DNA of 64,000 nt from Arthrobacter gengyunqii (GCF_023022985.1 NZ_CP095461.1:2728001-2792000); one strand, 5' to 3'; numbered from the stretch's first letter, positions 15,425 through 29,119 are shown. The notes: generated by a model not told the origin, from the letters alone. A program made the numbers and translations.

Positions 15425-16330
15425 TCAGCTGCCGAAGGCGTGCCGCAGAAGAACCGGCACCGCACTGAAGTTTTTCGAACGCAGAGCGCCCGGAACCAGG
15501 ACCAGCGCATGTGCACGGGAGGTCACGTGCAGTTTTGCCGCCCTACGGGTGCGCCCCCATCCCTTCCCGCCAGCGAGAGTGGCCGCGAGGCGGAAAAAGC
15601 GGCGCTCGCCCTCGAACCGGCTCCCGTCCACCAATTCCAGGGAAGACGCACTGGAACTGTGCCGGCGGTAGCAAAAGACGGTCTCCGACAGGACCAGCAG
15701 GTCCTCGCCGTCCAGGATCAGGTCCAGAATCAGGGCAAGGTCCTGAATCACGGAAAAGTCGTCACGGAAATCATGGGTTTGGATAGCGTCCCGCCGGAAG
15801 GCAAGGGACGGCCAGTACAGCCAGTTTCCATGCATCAGGCCCGCCATCAGGCGGTCTCCGTCGAGCGTACGGATGGGCGGAGTCCGCGGGCGAAGCATCT
15901 TCTGCTTAACGCTGTCCGTCAGCGTGACTGACGGTTTACCGTGCTCATCCACCACCTGGACCCCGGGCTGGATGATCCCCACACGGGGAGCCGTGCGATG
16001 GGCCGCCATCACCGTCTCGACATAGCCGGGCAGCATGAAGTCGTCGCAGCCCATAATGGTCAGCCGCGGCTCGGTGGCCATCTGCACACACCGACGGAAA
16101 TTCTCGGTGATGCCGCAGTTTTCCGGATTACGGATGTATCGGATCCGCGGTTCCCCGGTCAGTCCGGCAAAGTACTCGTCAACGGCACGGTCCGGATAAG
16201 CATCGTTGATAACTGTCAGGCGCCAATGGGGGCTCGTCTGGCTGCGGACGCTTTCCACCGCGGTCCGCAAATAGCCAAGATCCCCCCAGAACGGAATGTA
16301 AATGCCCAGCACTTCCGGCTCTGCTGTCAT
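15425..16330 (-). CDS. GT2 family glycosyltransferase (paralogue of 9924-10808)
   Basis: 301 residues, GT-A fold: VLGIYIPFWGDLGYLRTAV, LTVINDAYPDRAVD, the DXD-like motif in LTIMGCDDFMLPGYVETV, then QPGVQVVDEHGKP, the TLTDSVKQKM block, VIQDLALILDLILDG and CYRRHSSSASS. These blocks align along the full length with the GT2 at 9924, including the conserved W in the LMHGNWLYWPSLAF segment, so the two are paralogues. The ATG at 16330 overlaps the rmlC-rmlD stop as ATGA and has gggaga upstream. Position at the end of the rhamnose operon makes rhamnosyl transfer an attractive but unproven guess. Confidence 0.9.
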   Translation of the reverse strand: MTAEPEVLGIYIPFWGDLGYLRTAVESVRSQTSPHWRLTVINDAYPDRAVDEYFAGLTGEPRIRYIRNPENCGITENFRRCVQMATEPRLTIMGCDDFMLPGYVETVMAAHRTAPRVGIIQPGVQVVDEHGKPSVTLTDSVKQKMLRPRTPPIRTLDGDRLMAGLMHGNWLYWPSLAFRRDAIQTHDFRDDFSVIQDLALILDLILDGEDLLVLSETVFCYRRHSSSASSLELVDGSRFEGERRFFRLAATLAGGKGWGRTRRAAKLHVTSRAHALVLVPGALRSKNFSAVPVLLRHAFGS

Positions 16331-17754
16331 GATTTTTCTCCCAAATCTCGCACATAGCTCTCCAAGCTCTTGGCCGCGCTCTCGGGCACAAAGCCGGCCG
16401 CCTCAAGCTTGCCCAGGTCCAGGGTGGAGCGCAGCGGCCGCGGAGCCACGCCCTCCTTGCCCGCGAAGTACTCCGCCGTGGACACGCCCGTGACGGACTC
16501 CGGCGAAGCGCCGCAGAGGCGGAACACGTCGCGGGCGATCTCAGCCCACGAAGCCTCGGGCCCGGTGTTCGTGAGGTTGTACGTGCCGTACGGGGCACCG
16601 GATTCCAGCAGATACCGGATACCCGCTGCCAGGTCCTCGGTGAAGGTCAGCCGGCCGATCTGGTCATCCACCACCGACGGGGCGATCCCCCGGGCGGCCA
16701 GTGAGGCCATGGTCTTCACGAAGTTGCTGCCGTCCCCGATCACCCAGGATGTGCGCACGATGTAGTGCGCCGGCACGGCCCCCACCACGGTGTCGCCGGC
16801 AGCCTTGGACTGCCCGTACACGCCCAGCGGGGAAAACGGCTCCTGTTCATCGTGCAGCGGTGCGGTGCCGTCAAAAACATAGTCCGAGGAAACCTGCACC
16901 AGGGTGAACCGGTGCTCCGCCGCAACCCGGGCCAGCCGGGCCACGGCGGTTGCGTTGATGGCCCAGGCCGCCGCCCTGCCCTCGGCTGTTTCAGCGGTGT
17001 CCACGGCCGTGTACGCGGCCGCGTTGATGACGGCTGAGTAGTTCTTCCAGTTCCGTGACGCGAAGGACGCGGGATCGGTGAGGTCAAAGTCGGTGCGGGC
17101 AGCGAACTCAACGTTCCCGGCGCCGTCGTACTCAGCGCGCAGGGCACGGCCCAGCTGCCCGTCAGCGCCCAGGACCAGGATCTTCTTCGGCGGCATCGGC
17201 ACCACATCGGCCAGCCGCGGATGGGCCTTGTCCTTGTCCGAGAGCTCCGCCTTTTCCAGCGGGATCGGCCACTGGATGGCCGCGGTCTCGTCAGCGAGGT
17301 TCAAGAACGTGTACTGCCCCTGGGCATCGGCGCTCCAGTGGTCATTGACCAGGTACGTGTAGGCGGTGTTGTCCTCCAGGGTCTGGAAGGCGTTGCCCAC
17401 CCCGCGCGGGATGAAGATGGCCGTGTCCGGGCCCATCTCGGCGGTGAAGACCGTGCCGAAGGACGGGCCCTCGCGCAGGTCCACCCACGCGCCGAAGATC
17501 CGGCCCGTGGCCACGGAAATGTACTTGTCCCAGGGCTCGGCGTGGATGCCGCGGGTGGTGCCGGCCTTTTCGTTGAAGGAAATGTTGTTCTGCACCGGCC
17601 CGAAGTCCCGCAGTCCCAGCGCAAGCATCTTTTCCCGCTGCCAGTTTTCCTTGAACCAGCCGCGGTTGTCGCCGTGGACCGGAAGGTCATACAGGACGAC
17701 GCCGGGAATGGGCGTGGGGCGGGCAGCCAGGGGCTTGGAGAATTCTACGGTCAT
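16327..17754 (-). CDS. rmlCD: Fused dTDP-4-dehydrorhamnose 3,5-epimerase / reductase (RmlC-RmlD)
   Basis: 475 residues carrying the last two steps of dTDP-L-rhamnose synthesis on one chain. Residues 1 to about 190 are an RmlC cupin with NRGWFKENWQREKML, the histidine segment GTTRGIHAEPWDKYISVA and IFIPRGVGNAFQTLED; the histidine context differs from the usual RGLHYQ. From about 195 comes an RmlD-type short-chain reductase: ILVLGADGQLGRAL for NAD(P)H, VSSDYVFDG, and the catalytic YGQSKAAGD (YxxxK). The ATG at 17754 lies four bases after the rmlB stop; the longer frame to 17919 overlaps rmlB and is rejected. Such fusions are known in Micrococcaceae and bifidobacteria. Confidence 0.93.
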   Translation of the reverse strand: MTVEFSKPLAARPTPIPGVVLYDLPVHGDNRGWFKENWQREKMLALGLRDFGPVQNNISFNEKAGTTRGIHAEPWDKYISVATGRIFGAWVDLREGPSFGTVFTAEMGPDTAIFIPRGVGNAFQTLEDNTAYTYLVNDHWSADAQGQYTFLNLADETAAIQWPIPLEKAELSDKDKAHPRLADVVPMPPKKILVLGADGQLGRALRAEYDGAGNVEFAARTDFDLTDPASFASRNWKNYSAVINAAAYTAVDTAETAEGRAAAWAINATAVARLARVAAEHRFTLVQVSSDYVFDGTAPLHDEQEPFSPLGVYGQSKAAGDTVVGAVPAHYIVRTSWVIGDGSNFVKTMASLAARGIAPSVVDDQIGRLTFTEDLAAGIRYLLESGAPYGTYNLTNTGPEASWAEIARDVFRLCGASPESVTGVSTAEYFAGKEGVAPRPLRSTLDLGKLEAAGFVPESAAKSLESYVRDLGEKS

Positions 17755-17758
17755 GGCG

Positions 17759-18778
<1,020 letters not shown>

Positions 18779-18823
18779 TCAGGGCACCATTGTCCGAGTC
18801 CCTACCGGCCGGCAGTCCTTCGC

Positions 18824-20149
18824 TCAGGGGGCTGCAATGCTGCGCTTGGTGCCGCCGGCGGCACCGGATGCGGGCGATGAGCGAAGGATGACCCACAGGT
18901 GCACCGCGATGCCGCAGAGCGGACCTGCGGCAAGGCTGATAATCGTCCGTGTCTCGATGTCCAGCGGCAGCCACAGCAGGGCAAAGGACACCACGCAGGC
19001 TGTAACCCAGCCCAGCGAGTAGGCACGGTGCCGGTTACTGGCGATGGTCAGCGCACCGGTCAGGGTGAGCAGCGCCAGGAATCCGGCGTCGAACGTCAGT
19101 GCGGCCAGGACCGCCGGGGACATGTCATAGTGTTCGCCGAAGAAGGCCACCATGAGCCAGGGGCCAAGAAGCCACGCCGCAGCAGCACCCACCACGGCGA
19201 CTCCAATCAGTAAACCGAAAATGGGAGCCACTGCTTTCAGTCCCTCCGATCGCCGGGACATGAAATGGGTGATGGCGACGCCTTGGTAGGCCTGCAGCGG
19301 GATCATGAGCGGTGCACGAGTCAGCGACAGCGCCATCAGGAGGGCAGCAGATTCCAGGTACACGGAATCCGTGGTGGTCAGGCGCAGCAGCACGGGAAAG
19401 CCAACCACCAGTGACGCACTGGCCGCCGCGGCCATGCAGGCATGCCACACGGTCCGCAGGTAGGGCCGCAGGCTCGTATCGGACCGATGCAAGAAGGCTC
19501 TGCGGCTTTGGGGTGAGAGGAGCATAAACAGCAGCCAGGCAGCGGTGCCCGCGGCGGTTGCCCAGGCCAGTCCCGCTACTGTCGCCCCGATCAGCACCAT
19601 TACAACCAGGACGGCGAGACGGACCGCAGACTCGGAGGCGATCATTCTCGAGTAGGTCCCCCAGCGTCCCAGGCCACCGAGCTGCCCCATCATCACCGCA
19701 TGACCGGAGTAGAAGACAGCGGTCACACAGACCACAGGGACGAGTGCGGTGGCGTAGGTGCCAAAGATCGGCGGTGCCCACAGGGGGGACGCTCCGGCGA
19801 TGACAAGGCCTGTCCCCAGACCCACTGCCAGAGCAGCCGGGCCCATGCGGGGCCGGCGCCGCTCATCAGGCGTTTGCACCGACGCGGATCCGGAAACCTC
19901 CAGGCTGCGTGCGGTCTTGGCGGCACGGGTAGTCTCGACGGCGATGCCGCCCAGCACCCCGATGACAAGGAACACCACAGACCAAAAGGTCAGGAAGGCG
20001 GCGTTGTCCTGCTTGTCCAGCGTGCGGGCCGCTACCACGATCACGACGTAACCCACGGCTGCGGAGGCCAGCGAGGCGGCTCCCACGCCGGCGGCCGAAG
20101 CCTGGCCCATGCCCTTTTCAGGGGTTTGAGCCCCCTTAGCTTTACCCAA
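18824..20149 (-). CDS. Flippase-like polysaccharide membrane protein (MOP superfamily)
   Basis: 441 residues with about twelve to fourteen hydrophobic helices, starting with SLASAAVGYVVIVVAARTLD and TFWSVVFLVIGVLGGIAVET, in the Wzx/MurJ-like pattern of the MOP superfamily. A loop with SGSASVQTPDERRRPRMG separates helices 2 and 3. The likely role is flipping a lipid-linked oligosaccharide across the membrane, which would give this locus a second export route beside the ABC transporter. The open frame begins with a TTG at 20149 without a good ribosome site; an ATG at 20110 is equally possible. It is divergent from rmlA across about 240 bp that should hold both promoters. Confidence 0.75.
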   Translation of the reverse strand: MGKAKGAQTPEKGMGQASAAGVGAASLASAAVGYVVIVVAARTLDKQDNAAFLTFWSVVFLVIGVLGGIAVETTRAAKTARSLEVSGSASVQTPDERRRPRMGPAALAVGLGTGLVIAGASPLWAPPIFGTYATALVPVVCVTAVFYSGHAVMMGQLGGLGRWGTYSRMIASESAVRLAVLVVMVLIGATVAGLAWATAAGTAAWLLFMLLSPQSRRAFLHRSDTSLRPYLRTVWHACMAAAASASLVVGFPVLLRLTTTDSVYLESAALLMALSLTRAPLMIPLQAYQGVAITHFMSRRSEGLKAVAPIFGLLIGVAVVGAAAAWLLGPWLMVAFFGEHYDMSPAVLAALTFDAGFLALLTLTGALTIASNRHRAYSLGWVTACVVSFALLWLPLDIETRTIISLAAGPLCGIAVHLWVILRSSPASGAAGGTKRSIAAP

Positions 20150-20392
20150 CTTGAATCTGATTGCTTTTCACCTCGTGTCAGCCACTCCTTCCGGCCGGCA
20201 GCGGGACGGAGAGGATTATGCGGAGGATGCCGGGCAGGGATGCCGCCCCGGAGACAAAACTCCCACTGATCAACCCTACCGGAGCTTCACCCCGGGTACA
20301 TTGCGTCCAGTGCCCGCTCTGCGCTCGACATACCGAAGAGCGTCCGCGGTCTGTGATTTTGCCGGTGCCACGGGCTGGGAGAAGATGATTCC

Positions 20393-21265
20393 ATGCGCGG
20401 AATAATACTGGCCGGCGGCACGGGATCCCGGCTGCACCCCATCACCCATGGCATCAGCAAACAGCTTGTACCTGTCTATGACAAGCCAATGATCTACTAC
20501 CCACTCTCCACGCTTATCCTCAGCGGCATCCGCGACATCCTCATCATTACTACCCCGTACGATGCGGATCAGTTTGAGCGGCTGCTCGGAGACGGCAGCC
20601 AGTTCGGGATCAGCATCACGTATGCCCAGCAGGCCTCCCCCGACGGCCTCGCCCAGGCTTTCGTCCTTGGCGAAGAACACATCGGCGGAGAATCCGTGGC
20701 CCTGATCCTTGGAGACAACATCTTCTATGGCCACGGTATGGGAACCCAGCTGCGCCGGTTTGAAAACGTGGACGGCGGAGCCATCTTCGGCTACTGGGTC
20801 CAGGACCCCAGCGCCTACGGCGTGGTGGAGTTCGACGCCGCCGGCAAGGCACTGTCCCTGGAAGAGAAGCCCGCACATCCCAAGAGCAACTACGCAGTCC
20901 CGGGTCTGTACTTCTACGACAACGACGTGGTGGAGATTGCCAAATCGCTCAAGCCTTCTCCCCGCGGGGAACTGGAAATCACTGACGTGAACCGGGTCTA
21001 TCTGGAACGCGGGAAGCTGCGTGTGGACATCCTCCCCCGCGGCACCGCCTGGCTGGACACCGGCACGTTCGATTCGCTCAATGACGCTTCCAATTTCATC
21101 CGCACGGTGGAGAGCCGGCAGGGGCTCAAAATCGGTTCTCCAGAGGAAGTTGCCTGGCGGCTGGGGTTCCTCTCAGACGATGAGCTGCGCAAACGGGCGG
21201 AGCCGCTGGTAAAAAGCGGCTATGGAGACTACCTGCTCTCCCTGCTCGAGTCTGGTATGAGGTAG
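20393..21265 (+). CDS. rmlA: Glucose-1-phosphate thymidylyltransferase
   Basis: First enzyme of dTDP-L-rhamnose synthesis, joining glucose-1-phosphate and dTTP. 290 residues with the nucleotidyltransferase signature [20 protein letters not shown] and the metal and substrate motifs [48 protein letters not shown] and [11 protein letters not shown]. It has the normal length and all key residues. It stands alone between the divergent flippase-like gene and a terminator shared with the ABC-transporter operon that comes from the right. Confidence 0.96.
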   Translation: MRGIILAGGTGSRLHPITHGISKQLVPVYDKPMIYYPLSTLILSGIRDILIITTPYDADQFERLLGDGSQFGISITYAQQASPDGLAQAFVLGEEHIGGESVALILGDNIFYGHGMGTQLRRFENVDGGAIFGYWVQDPSAYGVVEFDAAGKALSLEEKPAHPKSNYAVPGLYFYDNDVVEIAKSLKPSPRGELEITDVNRVYLERGKLRVDILPRGTAWLDTGTFDSLNDASNFIRTVESRQGLKIGSPEEVAWRLGFLSDDELRKRAEPLVKSGYGDYLLSLLESGMR

Positions 21266-21281
21266 GGCGCTTCCACCGGGG

Positions 21282-21322
21282 CAGTGAAAAGGGCGGACCC
21301 AGCGGGTCCGCCCTTTTCACTG
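21282..21322. terminator. Perfect bidirectional terminator
   Basis: Two 19-base arms (cagtgaaaagggcggaccc, 21282-21300, and its exact reverse complement, 21304-21322) flank a 3-base loop. The A-rich and T-rich ends of the arms give a U-tract in both directions, so it can end both rmlA and the convergent wzt operon. Confidence 0.93.
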
Positions 21323-21335
21323 TCTGCCGGTTTCC

Positions 21336-22067
21336 CTAGCCCTGGCCACGCAGGCGGGCGACGACGTCGATTACCGGGCCGTCCATGACCACCTGCCCGT
21401 GCTCGAGCAGCACACCGCGCTCACAAATCTTCGCCACCAGATCCAGATCATGGCTGACAACAACCAGGGTCTTGCCTTCGTCGGCAAGCTCACGGATTTT
21501 TGCGATGCACTTCTTCTGGAACGGCTCATCGCCCACGGCCAGGATCTCATCCACGAGGAACACCTCGGGATTGGTGTGGACAGCCACGGAGAATGCCAGC
21601 CTCAGGTACATGCCCGAGGAGTAGAACTTCACCTCGGTATCGATGAACTGGCCAATCTCCGAAAACTCAACGATGGAGTCAAACTTCTCGTCGATCTCCT
21701 GCTCGGTCATGCCCAGGATGGCACCGTTCAGGTACACGTTGTCCCTGCCGCTGAGGTCGTGGTGGAATCCTGCACCCACTTCGATCAGACCGGCCACCCG
21801 CCCCCTGGTTCCCACGGTTCCGGTGTCGGGGCGCATGACGCCCGAGATGTGCTTCAGGAGCGTGGACTTGCCTGACCCGTTCAGGCCCAGAAGCGCAACC
21901 GTCTCCCCCTGCTCGATATCCAGGGAGACACCTTTGAGGGCGTGGAACTTTTCCGAGAGGTCACCCTTGCGGCCCTTCACCAGCCAGACAAACGCCTCCT
22001 TCATGGAGCGCGTATGCCGAAGGACAAACTGCTTGTTGATATTGCGTACTTCAATGGCATTTGCCAC
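21336..22067 (-). CDS. wzt: Polysaccharide ABC exporter, ATP-binding subunit (Wzt type)
   Basis: 243 residues. ATPase of an O-antigen/galactan exporter: Walker A GLNGSGKSTLLKHI, a Q-loop segment (LIEVGAGFHHDLSGRDNVYL), Walker B (FLVDEILAVGDEPFQKKCI) and the switch VVSHDLDL; the signature region reads YSSGMYLRLAFSVAV. There is no C-terminal carbohydrate-binding domain, so chain length is probably not read by the transporter, as in the mycobacterial galactan exporter Rv3781. The gene starts three bases after wzm and is last in the operon glf-glfT2-wzm-wzt. Confidence 0.94.
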   Translation of the reverse strand: MANAIEVRNINKQFVLRHTRSMKEAFVWLVKGRKGDLSEKFHALKGVSLDIEQGETVALLGLNGSGKSTLLKHISGVMRPDTGTVGTRGRVAGLIEVGAGFHHDLSGRDNVYLNGAILGMTEQEIDEKFDSIVEFSEIGQFIDTEVKFYSSGMYLRLAFSVAVHTNPEVFLVDEILAVGDEPFQKKCIAKIRELADEGKTLVVVSHDLDLVAKICERGVLLEHGQVVMDGPVIDVVARLRGQG

Positions 22068-22070
22068 GGT

Positions 22071-22943
22071 TCACAGCTCCTGCGCGAAACGGCCTTCAAG
22101 GCGACGGAAGACGAGCTGGCCAATCAGCAGCACAGCTGCGGATATGGCCAAGGCGACGGGAATCCAAAGGGACAGCAGGTTCGGCGGAATTGCCTCGGCG
22201 CCGTCCGTTGTGGGGAGCCAAAACGCAAAGTGGAACGTTTCCACGGCCACGGTAATCGGATTGAGCTGGTAAAGGGTGAAGAAGGTCTCCCCCAGCTTTT
22301 CCTGCACCATGTCCCATGAATACAGCACCGGGGAGGCCCAAGTGGCAATCATGAGCAGCATGTCCACAAGGTTCTCCGCGTCCCGGAAGTAGACGTTCAC
22401 TGCCCCAAAGAGCAGGCCCAGTCCCGTAGCCAGCAGGGCAACGATGATGAACCCCGCCACCGCTGCCGCCAGCTGGAGCAGCGAAGGGCGCCATCCGTTG
22501 AACAGACAGGCCACCAGAAGGATGATCATCTGCGGAACAAAATGCACCGCGGACACCCACACCGAGGCCACTGGGAAAAGCTGTCGCGGCAGGTAGATTT
22601 TCTTGATGAGGCCGCCGTTGCCCACGATGGAGCGGGACGCGTTCCCGAGCGCTTCAGTGAAGAAGTTGATCAGGACAATGCCGGAGAACAGATAGATCGC
22701 GTAATTCGGCAGCCCGCTGGGATTGCGGTCACTCTGCTCCAGGTTCAGGAAGATGCCGAGGGCAATGTAGAAGACCACGAACTGAACGCCGGGCTTTACA
22801 TAGGACCACAGGAGCCCAAGTACCGACCCGCGGTAACGGACCTTGAGTTCCTTGGAAACGAGCAGCTTGAGCAGGAAGCGGGACCGGAAGATATCCGCCA
22901 GTCCTGCTCCCCGCCCCGGGGTTTCGAGCGCGCCGGTGGACAA
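22071..22943 (-). CDS. wzm: Polysaccharide ABC exporter, membrane subunit (Wzm type)
   Basis: 290 residues, ABC-2 type permease. After a cytosolic N-terminal helix (LLKLLVSKELKVRYRGSVLG, the coupling region) come six membrane helices including VKPGVQFVVFYIALGIFLNL and IIVALLATGLGLLFGAVNVY followed by FRDAENLVDM, a conserved motif of polysaccharide exporters. The TTG at 22943, three bases after the glfT2 stop and with ggaagagag upstream, is the start. It forms the exporter with the ATPase gene that follows. Confidence 0.93.
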   Translation of the reverse strand: MSTGALETPGRGAGLADIFRSRFLLKLLVSKELKVRYRGSVLGLLWSYVKPGVQFVVFYIALGIFLNLEQSDRNPSGLPNYAIYLFSGIVLINFFTEALGNASRSIVGNGGLIKKIYLPRQLFPVASVWVSAVHFVPQMIILLVACLFNGWRPSLLQLAAAVAGFIIVALLATGLGLLFGAVNVYFRDAENLVDMLLMIATWASPVLYSWDMVQEKLGETFFTLYQLNPITVAVETFHFAFWLPTTDGAEAIPPNLLSLWIPVALAISAAVLLIGQLVFRRLEGRFAQEL

Positions 22944-22945
22944 GC

Positions 22946-26199
<3,254 letters not shown>

Positions 26200-26248
26200 T
26201 TATCCGAGAATCGGCACACCGGCACTTTTTGGCAACACGACTCAGGCT

Positions 26249-28297
26249 CTACCAGTTCACAGCTGCACGGAATCGGCTCTCGAATGCGTCAATCATTGAG
26301 GCGGTGTAGGTGGTTGTGAGGTGATTGTCGTCCAGATAGACGTAGACGTTGCCCACCGTTGGGACGCAGGTGCCGTAGGGGCAGATCAGGTCCGTCATGT
26401 CCATCAGTTCTACCCCCGGCAGCGATGCGAAGAAGGACGCAATGGAGACGGGATCTGAGAGTTTCTCACTCACATCGGTGCTGCATTCTTCGGAGTACGG
26501 GCCATTGGCCTCGGCGCATCGGAGCATATCGAAGCTATACCGAGGATTGTCACGGACGCCCACCATTGGAATCCCGGCCTGCCGCAGCACCTCGGATGCT
26601 TCCGGCAGCCCGTCGACGGGCGGATCGGCAGCCTCCACCGGGCGAGCGGCCGTCGCCACGGTGAAGACGGCGTCGGGATTCAGTTCCAGTGCGTAGTCCA
26701 GCGCTGCAGCGTTGAAGTCATTGCATCCAGGGCTCCGCCCCTCGGAGGGCTCCCCGAATGAGCAGGCACCCATCAGCAGAGAGATCAGCTGGTAGTTGAG
26801 CTTCTTCGCCATCGGCTCCAGTGCCCCAAGCCACTGCTCGGCATGGGAATCCCCGATGACAAGAACAGTTTTCTCTGCCTCGCCCTCCGTCACCGATGCC
26901 ATGCACGAGTCCAACAGCACGGGATCAGAAGGCCGTGTATCTAGGTCCGAACAGTCGGTTTCCAGGACACCCCATTCTTTGCCCAGCGAGCTCAGCAACG
27001 GAATGGGTTGGGCATCCGGAGTACTCATGTCTGCCAGCAACACACGCGCCCCGGGATTGTTCTGGAGCGCCTCGGCTTCAAGCCGCTCGGCCTGGACTTT
27101 GAGCCCGTACTGCCAGCCCGCTATCGGGGCCGCCGCTACGGCAACGCACAGGCCAATCACCACGGCGGCCCGCACCGAGTTTCGATTGACCCAGGCCGAG
27201 GAACGAAGCGGGCGTTCAACCAGCTTGGTAGTCAGGTAGGCCAGGACAAGGGAGAACATGATGATCGCAGCTCCGCCTACCAGTCCCACTTCCTGGCGGT
27301 CCCGCCAAATCAGGTAGATCACCAGCACGGGCCAGTGCCACAGATACAAGGCGTAGGACATGTCGCCAAGACGCATCAACGGCTTCCAGGACAGGAACCG
27401 GTCTGCGCCAATGCGGCTGCCTGTCTGCCCGGCCACGATCACCAGCGATGCCGCCACCAGCGGTACAAGCGCCACATAACCGGGGAACTGTCCCTGAACA
27501 TCCAACAGAAAGCCCACGCTGAGCATAATGGCAAGCCCCAGCCAGCCCATCCCGACCCGCATCCAGCGCGGCGGCTTCAGATAGGGCAATGCCAGTGCAA
27601 GCAGGGTTCCCAGGGCGAATTCCCAGAGCCTGGTTCGGGTATCGAAGTAGGCGTGGGCCTGGTTCCCATAGGTCTCCGCAATGGAGAAGCTGAGGGAGGC
27701 AACGAAGACTGCCCCAAATACGGCCAGGACCACTAGGCGGAAGCGAACCCGAAGCATGCGGGCCAGAAGGGCGGATGCAGCCAGCAGCAGCGGCCAGAGA
27801 ATGAAGACCTGTCCTTGGATGGAGAGGGACCAGAAGTGCTGCAGCGGGCTCGCTGTGCTGTGGTCTGCAGCGTAATAGTCCACTGACTCACCGGCCAGCA
27901 CCCAGTTCTGGAAATACAGCAGCGAAGCCCAGCTCTGCGAGAGAATCTCAGACCAGCGGCTCCGGGGAACGAACAGCGCCGTTGCTGTCAGCGTTCCCAG
28001 CAGCACCACCGCAACCGGAGGCAACAACCGTTTGAACTGGCGCAGCCAATAACGGCCAAGCTTCAGCGGAACCCCGGCTTCAACTTTCCGCACGAAAGAG
28101 AGCGTCAGGAGAAAAGCGGAGATAAGCAGGAAGATGTCCACTCCGCCGGAAACACGCCCAAACCAGATGTGATACGTGACAACCATGAGCACCGCCAGCG
28201 CCCGCAGACCCTGAACCTCAGGTCGGTGAGCGGTTTTTTCGGCAAGAGGGGCACCGCCCACGGCGGCCCTGGGGGCTTCCGATTGTAGCTGCGACAC
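26249..28297 (-). CDS. OafA-type acyltransferase (AT3 membrane domain plus SGNH domain)
   Basis: 682 residues. Residues 25 to about 400 form the acyltransferase-3 membrane domain (about ten to eleven helices), with HRPEVQGLRALAVLMVVTYH, FGRVSGGVDIFLLISAFLL and MRLGDMSYALYLWHWPVLVI. From about 480 a periplasmic SGNH domain follows: VLVIGDSHAEQWLGAL with the serine nucleophile, and near the end LDDNHLTTTYTASMI with the catalytic D-x-x-H. Such proteins add acetyl or other acyl groups to surface glycans or peptidoglycan. Next to the galactan operon, acylation of that polymer is the natural guess. Confidence 0.92.
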   Translation of the reverse strand: MSQLQSEAPRAAVGGAPLAEKTAHRPEVQGLRALAVLMVVTYHIWFGRVSGGVDIFLLISAFLLTLSFVRKVEAGVPLKLGRYWLRQFKRLLPPVAVVLLGTLTATALFVPRSRWSEILSQSWASLLYFQNWVLAGESVDYYAADHSTASPLQHFWSLSIQGQVFILWPLLLAASALLARMLRVRFRLVVLAVFGAVFVASLSFSIAETYGNQAHAYFDTRTRLWEFALGTLLALALPYLKPPRWMRVGMGWLGLAIMLSVGFLLDVQGQFPGYVALVPLVAASLVIVAGQTGSRIGADRFLSWKPLMRLGDMSYALYLWHWPVLVIYLIWRDRQEVGLVGGAAIIMFSLVLAYLTTKLVERPLRSSAWVNRNSVRAAVVIGLCVAVAAAPIAGWQYGLKVQAERLEAEALQNNPGARVLLADMSTPDAQPIPLLSSLGKEWGVLETDCSDLDTRPSDPVLLDSCMASVTEGEAEKTVLVIGDSHAEQWLGALEPMAKKLNYQLISLLMGACSFGEPSEGRSPGCNDFNAAALDYALELNPDAVFTVATAARPVEAADPPVDGLPEASEVLRQAGIPMVGVRDNPRYSFDMLRCAEANGPYSEECSTDVSEKLSDPVSIASFFASLPGVELMDMTDLICPYGTCVPTVGNVYVYLDDNHLTTTYTASMIDAFESRFRAAVNW

Positions 28298-28474
28298 ATA
28301 AACCTCTCATTGGAACGGGCAATCCAGCCATAGACTTTACCCCCACAACCTTGGGCAGGACCTTCGGGCGGCTGCAGCGAGGACGTCCTCGGACCCCCCG
28401 GTTCCAATTTTACGTACCGAACTTATCTGCTCTTCGCGGTGGATGCAGCCCACCCCGCCCCGCTGGATCAGTCT

Positions 28475-28912
28475 TTAGAAAGCCTTCGGCTCGCCCGAAA
28501 TCCTGCTGGTGTGTTCGAGCACGGGGCGGGTGAACAGCAGCAGCAGCACGGCTGCGGCAGGCAGCAGCAGGAGCAACCCAATCAGGACAATCCCGCCCTG
28601 AAGCGTGGGAACCGCAAGGACGATGGCGAACAGCTGGAAGACCAGCGCTCCGGCACGGGTCCAGCGGAACCCGCGGAAGAAGAAGTGGCCGAGGATCAGC
28701 AGCCATACGCCAGCAGCAGCAAGCAGGACTGCGGTAAACACTGCCCCGCCAAGCGACGCGGCCGTTGCAGTGAAGAGGTTGTAGACAAACCAGCCTGCCA
28801 GCACCAGCAGGGCTGCTGCTTCCAGGACGAGGACTGCGGAAATAACTTTGACAGCCGCCGGAACGGATGCCGGACGTCCGGCTTGGGGCTGCGGTTCTTG
28901 AGGTCTTGACAC
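28475..28912 (-). CDS. Small four-helix membrane protein, unknown function
   Basis: 145 residues, starting with a GTG. A short polar N terminus (SRPQEPQPQAGRPASVP) is followed by four hydrophobic helices: VISAVLVLEAAALLVLAG, VFTAVLLAAAGVWLLILG, GALVFQLFAIVLAVPTLQG and IVLIGLLLLLPAAAVLLLLF. I do not recognise a catalytic motif. Similar small membrane proteins occur in many Arthrobacter-type genomes. It lies between the acyltransferase and whiB1 and is divergent from whiB1. Confidence 0.75.
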   Translation of the reverse strand: MSRPQEPQPQAGRPASVPAAVKVISAVLVLEAAALLVLAGWFVYNLFTATAASLGGAVFTAVLLAAAGVWLLILGHFFFRGFRWTRAGALVFQLFAIVLAVPTLQGGIVLIGLLLLLPAAAVLLLLFTRPVLEHTSRISGEPKAF

Positions 28913-29068
28913 ACTGGCACACTACCGGACATAGTCGGAGAGCGTCCGGCCCATGGGTTCCGGACAGCGGATGTTGTGATGCATCCCTCACCACTTTGGC
29001 CACATTCGTGACCACTTAACCCTTGTCTGAGTTTCCGTAACGTGGAATCCTAGTAGTTGGGGAAATCA

Positions 29069-29089
29069 GGGGCCGGAGCCGGCCCCTTT
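29069..29089 (+). promoter_or_regulatory. GC hairpin followed by T-rich run upstream of whiB1
   Basis: ggggccgg and ccggcccc form a compact stem directly followed by tttcgttt. It lies 75-95 bp before the whiB1 start and looks like a small intrinsic terminator or attenuator. It could end leaderward transcription or insulate whiB1 from upstream reads. Confidence 0.5.
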
Positions 29090-29103
29090 CGTTTGAAGTT
29101 GCT

Positions 29104-29119
29104 CGTGAATGTTTTCACA
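29104..29119 (+). promoter_or_regulatory. CRP/GlxR-like binding site upstream of whiB1
   Basis: cgtga-atgttt-tcaca matches the CRP-family consensus TGTGA-N6-TCACA at nine of ten fixed positions. It lies 42 bp before the whiB1 ATG and overlaps a ttcaca that, with tattta at 29137-29142 (spacer 17), could form a promoter. In M. tuberculosis whiB1 is controlled by the CRP homologue Rv3676. Confidence 0.55.
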
